Below, one piece after another: positions 33,625-41,983 of a stretch of 64,000 bases of DNA. A program made the translations under genes and the position numbers. Source of the DNA: Nocardia vaccinii NBRC 15922 (GTDB taxonomy: Bacteria > Actinomycetota > Actinomycetes > Mycobacteriales > Mycobacteriaceae). Within the stretch, counting starts at the first letter, position 1; each line of letters begins with the position of its first letter. The notes under the pieces are model-generated. The model did no database searches. It had not been told where the DNA came from and was given only the letters and a program-made list of their open reading frames with translations. The stretch covers positions 62,001 through 126,000 of the forward strand of contig NZ_BDCC01000028.1 in assembly GCF_001613305.1 (NCBI RefSeq), read 5' to 3'.

Positions 33625-34734
33625 TTGTCGGAGCGTCACCGGGTCAGCAGTCTGCTACCCGATTTCCCTTGGGACACCATCGCTTCCGCGAAGGCGCGGG
33701 CGGCGGAACATCCCGGCGGCATCGTCGACCTGTCGGTGGGTACGCCGGTCGATCCGGTCGATCCGGTGATCCGATCGGCGCTGGCCGCCGTCGCGGAGGT
33801 GCCCGGATATCCGACCACCCACGGCACGGTCGAACTGCGGACCGCCGCGGTCGAGGCGCTGGCCCGGCGGTTCGGCATCACGGGTGTGGCGGTCGAGGCG
33901 GTGCTGCCCGCGATCGGTACGAAGGAGTTGATCGCCGGGCTGCCGCGGCTGCTGGGACTGGGCGCTTCGGATCTGGTGGTCATCCCCGAGGTGGCGTATC
34001 CGACCTACGAGGTGGGTGCGCTGCTGGCCGGCGCCCGGATACTGCGCGCCGATGGGATGACCCGGCTCGGCCCCGAATCCCCGGCGCTGATCTACCTCAA
34101 CTCGCCGTCCAATCCGACCGGCAAGGTCCTGGGCGTGAACCATCTGCGCAAGGTGGTGGACTTCGCCCGCCAACGTGGCGCGGTCGTCGCATCCGACGAG
34201 TGCTACCTGGGCCTGGCCTGGGACGAGCCCGCCGTCTCGATTCTGGACCAGCGCGTCTGCGACGGTGACCACACCGGCCTGCTGGCCATTCATTCGCTGT
34301 CGAAGACCTCGAATCTGGCCGGATATCGCGCCGGATTCGTCACCGGCGATCCGGCCCTGGTGCGCGAACTGCTCGAGGTGCGCAAACATGCCGGAATGAT
34401 GATGCCGTTCCCGGTGCAGTCGGCGATGACCGCGGCGCTGACCGACGACACACACGAGGCGCAGCAGCGCGAACGTTATCGCGCCCGCCGCGAAATCCTG
34501 CGAAAAGCGTTGCAGGAGGCAGGTTTCCGGATCGATCATTCGGAGGCGGGCCTGTACCTGTGGTGCACGCGCGAGGAGAACGGGCGGACCACCCTGGACT
34601 GGCTGGCCGAACGCGGCATCCTGGCCGCCCCCGGCGATTTCTACGGCCCCACCGGTGTCGACCACGTCCGCATCGCGCTGACCGCGACCGACGAGCGGAT
34701 CGCCGCCGCGGCCGAGCGACTCACCGCGGCGTAA
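33625..34734 (+). CDS. dapC: Succinyldiaminopimelate transaminase DapC
   Basis: 369 residues from TTG 33625, 5 nt after the fdxC stop; the frame is open further upstream but only as a shadow of fdxC. Class I PLP aminotransferase: GYPTTHGTVELRTA, YLNSPSNPTGKVLG (substrate/PLP Asn), SDECYLGLAWDEPAV, and HSLSKTSNLAGYRAGF with PLP Lys about 227. It transfers the amino group of glutamate to N-succinyl-2-amino-6-ketopimelate in the succinylase route to meso-diaminopimelate and lysine. Same arrangement as Rv1177-Rv1178. Confidence 0.94.
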   Translation: MSERHRVSSLLPDFPWDTIASAKARAAEHPGGIVDLSVGTPVDPVDPVIRSALAAVAEVPGYPTTHGTVELRTAAVEALARRFGITGVAVEAVLPAIGTKELIAGLPRLLGLGASDLVVIPEVAYPTYEVGALLAGARILRADGMTRLGPESPALIYLNSPSNPTGKVLGVNHLRKVVDFARQRGAVVASDECYLGLAWDEPAVSILDQRVCDGDHTGLLAIHSLSKTSNLAGYRAGFVTGDPALVRELLEVRKHAGMMMPFPVQSAMTAALTDDTHEAQQRERYRARREILRKALQEAGFRIDHSEAGLYLWCTREENGRTTLDWLAERGILAAPGDFYGPTGVDHVRIALTATDERIAAAAERLTAA

Positions 34735-34736
34735 TC

Positions 34737-34763
34737 GGATTTCCCTGTCACACAGGGGAATCC
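34737..34763. terminator. Bidirectional terminator between dapC and the 80-residue gene
   Basis: GGATTTCCCTGT (34737-34748) pairs with ACAGGGGAATCC (34752-34763), 11 of 12 bp, 3-nt loop. It lies at the meeting point of two convergent genes and overlaps the stop codon of the reverse-strand one. Confidence 0.7.
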
Positions 34764-34990
34764 GGGTCCGCGGGTTCGATCCGCGGGTCCGCGTAGACCG
34801 TGGCCTCGGAATCGGATTCGCTCATCCGTTGCGCGGCCCCGTCGGTGATGCGCAATGTGTACAAACCCTCGTCGGGATCGAGACAGATCAGCCCGTAACC
34901 GATGTCGGCATCGGCCTCACTCAGCCGCAATTCCCGCAGAGCATCGGTCAGGGTCGCGCCCCGCGGCAGCCGGACGGTCAGTAGCGGCAT
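34748..34990 (-). CDS. 80-residue protein downstream of a subtilase
   Basis: ATG at 34990. Sequence opens MPLLTVRLPRGATLTDALRE, continues LRLSEADADIGYGLICLDPD and GLYTLRITDGAAQRM, and ends in an acidic, Pro-rich tail. Alternating strands and a helix within ~55 residues could form a small ferredoxin-like fold. It lies 93 bp after the S8 peptidase on the same strand, and no terminator is seen between them. By size and place it might be a stand-alone propeptide-like chaperone, inhibitor or substrate of the protease. No family recognised, so that is inference only. Confidence 0.7.
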   Translation of the reverse strand: MPLLTVRLPRGATLTDALRELRLSEADADIGYGLICLDPDEGLYTLRITDGAAQRMSESDSEATVYADPRIEPADPDSPV

Positions 34991-35083
34991 GAGTCCACGG
35001 TACTGGAATTTCCGCTCCGGAGAAGGGCCCGAGTTCTTCTGGCTCGGGCCGTTCGTCGCCGGCTCGCTCTCGACTGTCCGATG

Positions 35084-36427
35084 TCAACCGCGGGCTGCGC
35101 CGCTCTTCCGGAGTTCGGCGAGGATCGCCGATGCGTCGAGCGTGCCGTAACCGTAGTCGTAGTCGAAACCGGACTGGTCGTGGTGGGTTGCGGTGCGCTG
35201 CAACAGGGCTCGCAGCTGGGCCGGGGGCAGGGCGGTGGCCGGGTGGGTGGTGCGGATGGCCGCGACCAGGCCCGCGGCGACCGGGCAGGCCGCGGAGGTG
35301 CCGGTGTCCGGATCGTTCGCGCTGAACACCGTGGAGCCCAGGAAATGGGTGTAGGCGCAGACGTCGGGTTTGCGATCGCTGAGGCGACCCGGCCCCTGCG
35401 AGGAGTAGCCGACCCGCTGTCCCTTGGTGTCCACACCGCCGATGCTCAGCACGTTCGGGCTGGAATTGGCCCCGCCGATCGGGTGATCGGTGAAACCGCA
35501 ACGGCCGTCCGGGCAGTCCTTACCGCAGTTCCCGGCGGCGAAAAGGATGTCCGCGCCGGCGGCGTCGAGCGAGCGGACGATGACGTTGAACGGGTGGTTG
35601 GGATTGTCGGAATAGTTCCCGGGTTGGCCGACCGGGAAGTCCCACTGCGGGGAGAACGAACCCCAGCTGTTGCTGATCACCAGCGCGCGAGTGGCCTCGG
35701 GCTGATCGGAGAGCACGGTGCGCAGATGAGCGTACGCGGCCACGGCATCGGACAGCAGCCCGTCCATGGTGGAGCCGCCCTGGCGGGTGCTCTTCATGAC
35801 CGGGATATCGAGGTATGTGGCCTGCGGTGCGGCGATCAGCGCGTCGAAGGCGCACATGCTGCCGTGGTCCACCGGGAACTGGCCCGCGGTTCCGGTGACG
35901 CCCTGGGGATTCCAGCTGCGCTTGGTGTCGATGGTGAACGTCCCGCCGCGCGCCTGGTCGACGCGATCGGCGTTGATGCCGGTGTCCACGATCGCCAAGG
36001 CGACCCCGCTGCCGGTCAGCCCGGCGGAGGTCAGATCGGCGGTGTGCAAGAGCGTTTCGACATCGTGCCAGGTGCCGACGGCGGGATCGCCGCCGCAGGT
36101 GAGCACGGTCTCGATCACAGGATCGGCGAAAACCCCCGCGACGGTCGCTGAACCGCGCAGAGCGGGGAGAACGCCCTCGTCGTCGTCGGGAATCTCCCCG
36201 CGCACCAGGACCGAACCGTCCGCCGGATGGGCGGAGAAGACCTCCGGGCCGCCGGGCGATCCCGGCGCGAGTCCCGGAATGTGGATCGGGTCGTAGGTGT
36301 CCTCGAGGGCGAAACCGGGCAGATCCCCGACCACATCGGTCGCCGCGACCCGCGTGCCGGGATCGGCAACGGCGGCAAGGAGTTCGGTGGCGGGGTGAAG
36401 CTGGATCACTACGCGCATGAGTTTCAT
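35084..36427 (-). CDS. S8 (subtilisin-like) serine peptidase without signal peptide
   Basis: 447 residues. Catalytic Asp ~148 (LAIVDTGIN), His ~188 (VDHGSMC), oxyanion Asn ~300 (FAAGNCG), Ser ~378 (GTSAACPVAAG). The N-terminal ~120 residues (MKLMRVVIQLHPATELL ...) lack a signal peptide or membrane span, so the enzyme appears cytosolic or leaves by another route. A Cys-rich insert (CGKDCPDGRCGF) follows the oxyanion Asn. Intact active site. It is followed by an 80-residue gene on the same strand. Function unknown; intracellular subtilases in other bacteria act in protein turnover or in stress and defence systems. Confidence 0.9.
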   Translation of the reverse strand: MKLMRVVIQLHPATELLAAVADPGTRVAATDVVGDLPGFALEDTYDPIHIPGLAPGSPGGPEVFSAHPADGSVLVRGEIPDDDEGVLPALRGSATVAGVFADPVIETVLTCGGDPAVGTWHDVETLLHTADLTSAGLTGSGVALAIVDTGINADRVDQARGGTFTIDTKRSWNPQGVTGTAGQFPVDHGSMCAFDALIAAPQATYLDIPVMKSTRQGGSTMDGLLSDAVAAYAHLRTVLSDQPEATRALVISNSWGSFSPQWDFPVGQPGNYSDNPNHPFNVIVRSLDAAGADILFAAGNCGKDCPDGRCGFTDHPIGGANSSPNVLSIGGVDTKGQRVGYSSQGPGRLSDRKPDVCAYTHFLGSTVFSANDPDTGTSAACPVAAGLVAAIRTTHPATALPPAQLRALLQRTATHHDQSGFDYDYGYGTLDASAILAELRKSGAARG

Positions 36428-36491
36428 CCTGCCGCCTGCGCCGGAAGTTCGCTCGGCGGATGCGGAGATTCGCCCGTCCGGACCGGAAACG

Positions 36492-36522
36492 CCTGTGCCG
36501 CACGGGGAACGTGCGGCACAGG
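36492..36522 (-). terminator. Hairpin terminator after the DUF2236 gene
   Basis: CCTGTGCCGCAC (36492-36503) pairs perfectly with its complement at 36511-36522 across 7 nt, 24 bp downstream of the DUF2236 stop on the reverse strand and 65 bp before the subtilase start. It separates the two genes transcriptionally. Confidence 0.75.
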
Positions 36523-36545
36523 GTCGAGGCGGACTGCTCTGCGGC

Positions 36546-37412
36546 TCAGACCAGGGGGCGGCCCAGTCTGCGCTGTAGTCGCATGTAGGCCAGGCAGGTG
36601 TTGAGCGGGGAGGCGCGGATGACCGGAGGCATCCGCGTCCACACCATCGAGATCGAGCGCAGCAGCAGGGTGAAGCGGCGTTCGTCCTCGGCGGTCCAGG
36701 TCATCCCCATCTGATCGCGAAGGTGTTGCGGCAGCAGGGCTGTCACGCCGAACCGGTGTACGCGGGCGAACAGGAGCCGGGGAATGGGGGAGAGCCACTT
36801 CAGGTCGATCATCTCGTTGAAGTAGTCCCGCACCGTGTCGTCGATGGTGCGCTTGGCGATGTTCTCCTCCCAATACTGTTGGAAGGCAGCACGATCGGCG
36901 GGCCACATCTCCGGACGCATCTGCAGGGTGGTGCCCAGCCGCGCGCTGTAGCGATAGAATTCGTCGGCCAGCGCTGGTTCCATCGGGCCGCGCATGCGGG
37001 TGTACAGGTCGTCCACGCCCCAGTAGAGGCAGGCGGCCACCCACAGCTGCAGGTTCGGGTCGAAGGCGTTGTACTTGACCGCGGCGCCGGGCTTGGAGTG
37101 CACCGCGCGGTGCGAGCCGTTGACGGCCTCGCGGTACGCCGCGCAGTCCTCCTCGGTGCCCATCCAGGCGACCGCGAGGTAGGTCAGCGTGGTGCGCAGC
37201 CGCTTGACCGGATGCAGCGAGGCCTTGCCGCTGTCCACGGTGCTCTCCACGACGCCGTAGCCGACCGGCGGATGGCTCAACTGCATGACGACGTTGGCGG
37301 CACCGCCGATGAACGCGGCGATGCCATCGATGTGTTCACGGACCGTTTCCGGGGTAAGGGTCACCGGCGGGGTCGGCTCGGGCTCGGCCCATCGCTGGGC
37401 AGCGGCGGTCAT
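36546..37412 (-). CDS. DUF2236 (MpaB-type) oxygenase family protein
   Basis: 288 residues. It shows the DUF2236 features: FIGGAANVVMQLSHPPVGYGV near the N-terminus, RLRTTLTYLAVAWMGTEEDC, an HRAVHSK motif (His ligands of the b-type haem in latex-clearing and MpaB-type relatives), and YNAFDPNLQLWVAACLYWG. Such proteins are haem oxygenases or remain uncharacterised, and many copies occur in mycolata. Divergent from a TetR regulator across a perfect dyad, so probably regulated by it. Confidence 0.85.
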   Translation of the reverse strand: MTAAAQRWAEPEPTPPVTLTPETVREHIDGIAAFIGGAANVVMQLSHPPVGYGVVESTVDSGKASLHPVKRLRTTLTYLAVAWMGTEEDCAAYREAVNGSHRAVHSKPGAAVKYNAFDPNLQLWVAACLYWGVDDLYTRMRGPMEPALADEFYRYSARLGTTLQMRPEMWPADRAAFQQYWEENIAKRTIDDTVRDYFNEMIDLKWLSPIPRLLFARVHRFGVTALLPQHLRDQMGMTWTAEDERRFTLLLRSISMVWTRMPPVIRASPLNTCLAYMRLQRRLGRPLV

Positions 37413-37461
37413 CGTTGACTCGTCTCCTCGATCTCTCTTCGCGCCACCCGGCGGAAGAAGT

Positions 37462-37482
37462 GTGAGAAACTTTCCTTCTCAC
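37462..37482. promoter_or_regulatory. TetR operator between the DUF2236 gene and its regulator
   Basis: GTGAGAA (37462-37468), 7 bp, TTCTCAC (37476-37482): a perfect dyad 50 bp before the DUF2236 start and 102 bp before the TetR start. Confidence 0.6.
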
Positions 37483-37583
37483 CTTCTCATCGAGATCTGG
37501 ACCTGTCAAACGCTACGATCGTAAAGTTGCACGTATGCGGTGATTTTCTTGTCATCGTCTCTTGGTGCAGAGAGGATACGGTT

Positions 37584-38216
37584 GTGACCAAGCTGGCCAA
37601 ACTGCTGCCGCTCGTGCGTGACGCGGCTCCGGAGGATCGCAATCAGGCCACGGTGCTCGATGCCGCGCTGCTCGCCTTCCTCGATTTCGGGATCAAGCGC
37701 ACCAGCATGGTGGAGGTCGCACGGCGCGGCGGGCTCTCGCTGGCCACCCTGTACCGGCGGTTCGCGGGCAAGTCCGACCTCATCCAGGCGGTGGGGCTCC
37801 GGCAGGCGCGTGAGTTCATCGTCCAGGTGGATACGGTCGTGCAGCGGCAGATCGACTCCGAGGCCGATGCCGAAGAGCAGATCGTCGAGTTGTTCGTCGC
37901 CTTCCTGGACGGGTTGCGCAGCAATCGGCTGCTGGATCGGCTGCTGACCACCGAACCGGAGATGGTGCTGCCCTACCTGACCGTGCGCGGTGCGCCGGTC
38001 ATCGAACTCGGGCGCGACTACCTGGCCGAATTCATCGAACGGCTGCAGCGGGAAGGCAAACTGGCGCGGTACGATCCGCTGCCGCTGGCCGAGATGATCG
38101 CGCGCACCGCCCTGTCCATGGCGCTGACCCCGCAGACGGTGATCCCGCTGGACGACGACGCCGCGATGCGCCGCTTCGCCCGTGACCACGTGGTGCCGGG
38201 GTTCCGGATTCCCTGA
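37584..38216 (+). CDS. TetR-family regulator
   Basis: 210 residues from GTG 37584 (AGAGGA upstream; the frame is open to 37527). HTH: TSMVEVARRGGLSLATLYRRF near residues 39-59, then FAGKSDLIQAV. The ligand domain ends in a conserved-looking DHVVPGFRIP. Divergent from the DUF2236 gene with a dyad between. Confidence 0.88.
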   Translation: MTKLAKLLPLVRDAAPEDRNQATVLDAALLAFLDFGIKRTSMVEVARRGGLSLATLYRRFAGKSDLIQAVGLRQAREFIVQVDTVVQRQIDSEADAEEQIVELFVAFLDGLRSNRLLDRLLTTEPEMVLPYLTVRGAPVIELGRDYLAEFIERLQREGKLARYDPLPLAEMIARTALSMALTPQTVIPLDDDAAMRRFARDHVVPGFRIP

Positions 38217-38393
38217 GCCACATCATTTTCCGGCGCGAATACCGGTGCTCGGGCGAAGCCGTGGGTAGGTGCCGGATTCGTACTCGCCGGCTTGCCTCCC
38301 CGTTCGTCCGCCGATCCGCGGCGTCGGGGCGGCGATCGGAATCCGCGGGGCCGTTCGCGGTGGTGGGCGTGTGCGGCTTGATAGGTTGAACCG

Positions 38394-39821
38394 GTGTCGT
38401 TTGGATCGTTGCCGCTGCTGAAGTCGTTGAATCCGGCCGCTGTCGCCGCCGGGGCGGATATTCCCGATGCCGTCACGATCGATGGGCATACCCTCTCGCG
38501 CAGCGATCTGATCGGTGCGGCGACCTCGGTGGCCGAACGCGTCGCGCAGGCGGAGCGGGTCGCGGTGCTGGCGCGGCCGAGCGCCACGACGGTGCTGGCC
38601 ATTCTGGGTTGCCTGATCGCCGGGGTCACGGTGGTTCCGGTGCCGCCGGACTCCGGACCGGCCGAGATCGCCCACATTCTGGCCGATTCCGGGGCGCGGG
38701 CATGGCTGGGCGAGGCCCCCGAGGGCACGGAACTGCCGGTGATCCCGGTGCGCATGCACGCGCGCTCCTGGCACACCTATCCCGAACCGGGCCCGGACAC
38801 AACGGCTTTCATCCTGTACACCTCCGGCACCACCGGTGCGCCCAAGGGAGTGGTGCTGAGCCGGGGCGCGATCGCGGCCGGACTGGACGCGCTGGCGCAG
38901 GCATGGGCGTGGACCGCGAACGATGTTCTGGTGCACGGACTTCCGCTGTTCCACGTGCACGGTCTCATCCTGGGTGTGCTGGGGCCGCTGCGGGTGGGCA
39001 GCCCGCTCGTGCACACCGGTAAGCCGACGCCCGCCGCCTATGCCGCGGCGAAGGGCACGATCTACTTCGGGGTGCCGACGGTGTGGTCGCGTGTGGTCGA
39101 GGATGCCTCCGCCGCAAGGGAACTGGCGAATGCGCGACTGCTGGTATCCGGTAGCGCGCCGCTGCCGGTGCCGGTGTTCGAGCGGCTGCGCGAGTTGACC
39201 GGCCAGGCTCCGGTGGAGCGCTACGGCATGAGTGAGACCATGATCACCCTGTCCACCCGCGTGGACTCCGAACGCCGTCCCGGCTGGGTCGGAACTCCGG
39301 TCGAGGGGGTGCGGACCAGGCTGCGGGACGAATCCGGCGAACCCGTCCCGCACGACGGCGAGAGCATCGGCGGGTTGCAGGTGCGCGGGCCGATGCTGTT
39401 CGGCGGCTACCTGAACCGGCCCGAGGCCACCGCCGAATGCTGGACCGAGGACGGCTGGTTCCGCACCGGCGACGTCGCGGCCATCGACGCCGAGGGTTTC
39501 CACCGCATCGTCGGCCGGGAATCGGTGGATCTGATCAAATCCGGCGGCTTCCGGATCGGCGCGGGCGAGATCGAGACCGCCCTGCTCGGCCACGCGGCGG
39601 TCGCCGAGGCCGCCGTGGTGGGCGTCGCGGACGACGATCTGGGCCAGCGCATCGTCGCGTTCGTGGTACCGCGCGCGGGCGCCCCCGAAGAACTCGAACG
39701 TGCGTTGATCGACCATGTGGCACAGCAGCTTTCGGTACACAAACGCCCCCGCGAGGTGCGCCTGGTCGAATCCCTCCCGCGCAATGCGATGGGCAAGGTA
39801 CAGAAGAAGCTGCTCGGCTGA
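38394..39821 (+). CDS. fadD36: Acyl-CoA synthetase FadD36-like
   Basis: 475 residues from GTG 38394, 6 nt after a -10-like TAGGTT (38382-38387), so probably leaderless. Adenylate-forming enzyme: ILYTSGTTGAPKGVVLS (P-loop), VERYGMSETM, DGWFRTGDVAAID, and C-terminal Lys in NAMGKVQKKLLG. It activates a carboxylic acid as AMP ester and transfers it to CoA. The position between dapC and dapD matches Rv1193 (fadD36), which resembles malonyl-CoA synthetases. Substrate here not proven. Confidence 0.88.
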   Translation: MSFGSLPLLKSLNPAAVAAGADIPDAVTIDGHTLSRSDLIGAATSVAERVAQAERVAVLARPSATTVLAILGCLIAGVTVVPVPPDSGPAEIAHILADSGARAWLGEAPEGTELPVIPVRMHARSWHTYPEPGPDTTAFILYTSGTTGAPKGVVLSRGAIAAGLDALAQAWAWTANDVLVHGLPLFHVHGLILGVLGPLRVGSPLVHTGKPTPAAYAAAKGTIYFGVPTVWSRVVEDASAARELANARLLVSGSAPLPVPVFERLRELTGQAPVERYGMSETMITLSTRVDSERRPGWVGTPVEGVRTRLRDESGEPVPHDGESIGGLQVRGPMLFGGYLNRPEATAECWTEDGWFRTGDVAAIDAEGFHRIVGRESVDLIKSGGFRIGAGEIETALLGHAAVAEAAVVGVADDDLGQRIVAFVVPRAGAPEELERALIDHVAQQLSVHKRPREVRLVESLPRNAMGKVQKKLLG

Positions 39822-39878
39822 CCGCCGGCGGAAATCGAGGTGAATTCGCTCCGGATCGGCCTCGGTTCCGGGCGGTGA

Positions 39879-40760
39879 TCAATCCCGGCCGATGCCGCTC
39901 AATTCCGAGGGCGATTGCAGCGCCGCGTGGAGATATTTCTCGACCGGTCGGCTGCGCATGAGGGCCCGGCCCTTTTCTATCCGCGCCTCGCGTGCGGTGG
40001 GATCGGCGAGATATCGCAGGCACGCATGGACGAAATCGTCGTAGCCGACGAATTCGACCGCGTCGGCGAATTCTTCGGTGGCGGCGGTGTCGATGCAATC
40101 CTCCGATATCACGAATATGCCGTTGGACAGCAGATACGAGATGCGGACGATTTCGAATATCCGCGGGCCGAAATGGATGTTCAATACGATCTTCGCGCGG
40201 GCCAGCAAGGCGTCGCGGGCTTTGCCGTACACGTTGCAGTGCAGCTGCGCGTTCAGTCCGATGGCCTGTAGCTGTTCGATGATCCAGGCTCGCCTGCGGT
40301 TCGGGCTCCCGATGAACAGTACGTCGATGTCCTGCGTCTCGGCAGGGACGATGCGCTCCAGCTCCGGCACGCTGCCGATCGGCACATGCCGCACATTCGG
40401 CACGTCGAGCGTCGCGAGGGTTTCGACATTGTGGCGACTGTAATCCCAGACGGTATGGCGGCGAAACATGTCCAGCAGCCAGTCGGTCGCCCATCCCTCA
40501 CCCGGAACGATCTGCTCGAGATTGTAGAGAATCGAACCTTCGGGTGGCTCGAGTCCCCACCACGCCATCGTATTGCTGCCGAATATGATGTGCGTCCGGT
40601 TGGGCAGGCTCAGATCGTCGGCGAGTACGCTGCCGTACCCCAGGTGGATCAGGCCCCAATGTACGGTCTCGGCCACCTCGCGAAATACCGAGCGAGGTAC
40701 GTAATCCTCGGGCGGCGCGACCGTGACGGCGAATCTCGTTCGATCGGTGTGCAGCGCCAC
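39879..40760 (-). CDS. Glycosyltransferase-like protein (CgeB-like)
   Basis: About 293 residues from GTG 40760 (GGAGG 11 nt upstream). The frame is open to 40994 and an ATG at 40913 lies inside a perfect palindrome, so the start is uncertain. The C-terminal half has the GT-B-like pattern of CgeB-type proteins: DIDVLFIGSPNRRRAWIIEQ, LHCNVYGKARDALLARAKIV, FGPRIFEIVRISYLLSNGIF (donor-site Glu), and EFVGYDDFVHACLRYLAD. The N-terminal half has HWGLIHLGYGSVLADDLSLP. Probably a sugar transferase for an envelope glycan or small molecule. Acceptor unknown. Confidence 0.72.
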   Translation of the reverse strand: MALHTDRTRFAVTVAPPEDYVPRSVFREVAETVHWGLIHLGYGSVLADDLSLPNRTHIIFGSNTMAWWGLEPPEGSILYNLEQIVPGEGWATDWLLDMFRRHTVWDYSRHNVETLATLDVPNVRHVPIGSVPELERIVPAETQDIDVLFIGSPNRRRAWIIEQLQAIGLNAQLHCNVYGKARDALLARAKIVLNIHFGPRIFEIVRISYLLSNGIFVISEDCIDTAATEEFADAVEFVGYDDFVHACLRYLADPTAREARIEKGRALMRSRPVEKYLHAALQSPSELSGIGRD

Positions 40761-40891
40761 TTCGAAACTCGCCTCCGGCCGAATGTCGACATCTCCGGTG
40801 CCGTCGCGCTTCGGCCTCTCACCCGCCCCGCACCATGAGCAACCGTAACTCGAGTCGTGCGGAGTCGCACAGCTTGCCAACGGAATGAGCG

Positions 40892-40914
40892 AATGCCTTG
40901 GTAACCAAGGCATT
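40892..40914. repeat. Perfect 23-bp palindrome after dapD
   Basis: Left arm AATGCCTTGGT (40892-40902), centre A, right arm its exact complement (40904-40914). Thirteen bp downstream of the dapD stop. The lack of a loop fits a protein-binding dyad better than a hairpin, but it may also terminate dapD. Confidence 0.65.
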
Positions 40915-40926
40915 TCGACGTACGGC

Positions 40927-41880
40927 TCAGTTCGCGTGCAGTGCGGCGTTGAGTTCGATGCCGGTGCCCTTGCGCGCGACGACCTGCACCGCACCGGTCT
41001 GCGAATTGCGCCGGAACAGCAGATTCGAGCGGCCGGTCAGGTCCGCGGCCTTGACGGTGTTGCCGTCCGGGAGGGCGACCTTGGTGCCCGCGGTGAGGTA
41101 GAGCCCGGCCTCGACGATGCAGTCGTCACCGAGCGAGATGCCCAGACCGGCGTTCGCGCCGAGCAGGCAGCGCTCGCCGATCGAGATGACCTGCTTACCG
41201 CCACCGGACAGCGTGCCCATGATCGAAGCGCCGCCGCCGACGTCCGAACCGTCGCCGACCACCACACCCGCGGAGACGCGACCCTCCACCATCGACGCAC
41301 CGAGCGTCCCGGCGTTGAAGTTGACGAAACCCTCGTGCATGACTGTGGTGCCCTCGGCCAGATGCGCGCCGAGGCGCACCCGATCCGCATCCCCGATGCG
41401 CACGCCCGAGGGCAGCACGTAGTCGACCATGCGGGGGAATTTGTCCAGGCTGTACACCGTGACCGGGCCGCGGGCGCGCAACCGGGCGCGCACCAGCTCG
41501 AACTCCTCCACCGCGCACGGGCCGTGATTGGTCCACACCACGTTGGCCAGCAGGCCGAACTGGCCCTCGAGGCTCAGCCCGTGCGGACGCACCAGACGAT
41601 GCGAGAGCAGGTGCAGCCGCAGGTAGACATCGTGCGCGTCGGCCGGTGCGGCGGACAGGTCGGAAATGGTGGTGCGCACCGCGACCACCTCCACCCGGCG
41701 GGCCTCGTCGACGCCGACGAGATCGGCGAATCGAGCGTATTCGGGATCGGCCGGGTCCAGTTTCTCGGTGCCGCCGGCATCGAATTCACCCAGTTCGGGG
41801 TACGGGTACCAGGTGTCCAGGACCGTGCCGTTCACGGTGACGGTCGCCAGGCCGACTGCGGATGCTCCCTGAATGCTCAC
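40927..41880 (-). CDS. dapD: Tetrahydrodipicolinate N-succinyltransferase DapD
   Basis: 317 residues from GTG 41880, the same length as the M. tuberculosis enzyme (Rv1201c). The start lies 6 nt after a -10-like TACACT (41892-41887), so it is probably leaderless. Actinobacterial-type DapD: N-terminal domain, then left-handed beta-helix hexapeptide repeats (GVVVGDGSDVGGGASIMG, CLLGANAGLGISLGDDC), catalytic region VMHEGFVNFNAGTLGASMVE. It succinylates tetrahydrodipicolinate with succinyl-CoA. Divergent from dapE, the later step of the same pathway. Confidence 0.95.
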   Translation of the reverse strand: MSIQGASAVGLATVTVNGTVLDTWYPYPELGEFDAGGTEKLDPADPEYARFADLVGVDEARRVEVVAVRTTISDLSAAPADAHDVYLRLHLLSHRLVRPHGLSLEGQFGLLANVVWTNHGPCAVEEFELVRARLRARGPVTVYSLDKFPRMVDYVLPSGVRIGDADRVRLGAHLAEGTTVMHEGFVNFNAGTLGASMVEGRVSAGVVVGDGSDVGGGASIMGTLSGGGKQVISIGERCLLGANAGLGISLGDDCIVEAGLYLTAGTKVALPDGNTVKAADLTGRSNLLFRRNSQTGAVQVVARKGTGIELNAALHAN

Positions 41881-41983
41881 GGCCCGAGTGTATGGGCAGG
41901 CCGGGCCGGACGGCGTCCGCGGGTACCGCCCGAGCCGCCGCGGACCGCCGGCCCCGAATCCTCGAACAATTAGGCTGGTACGG

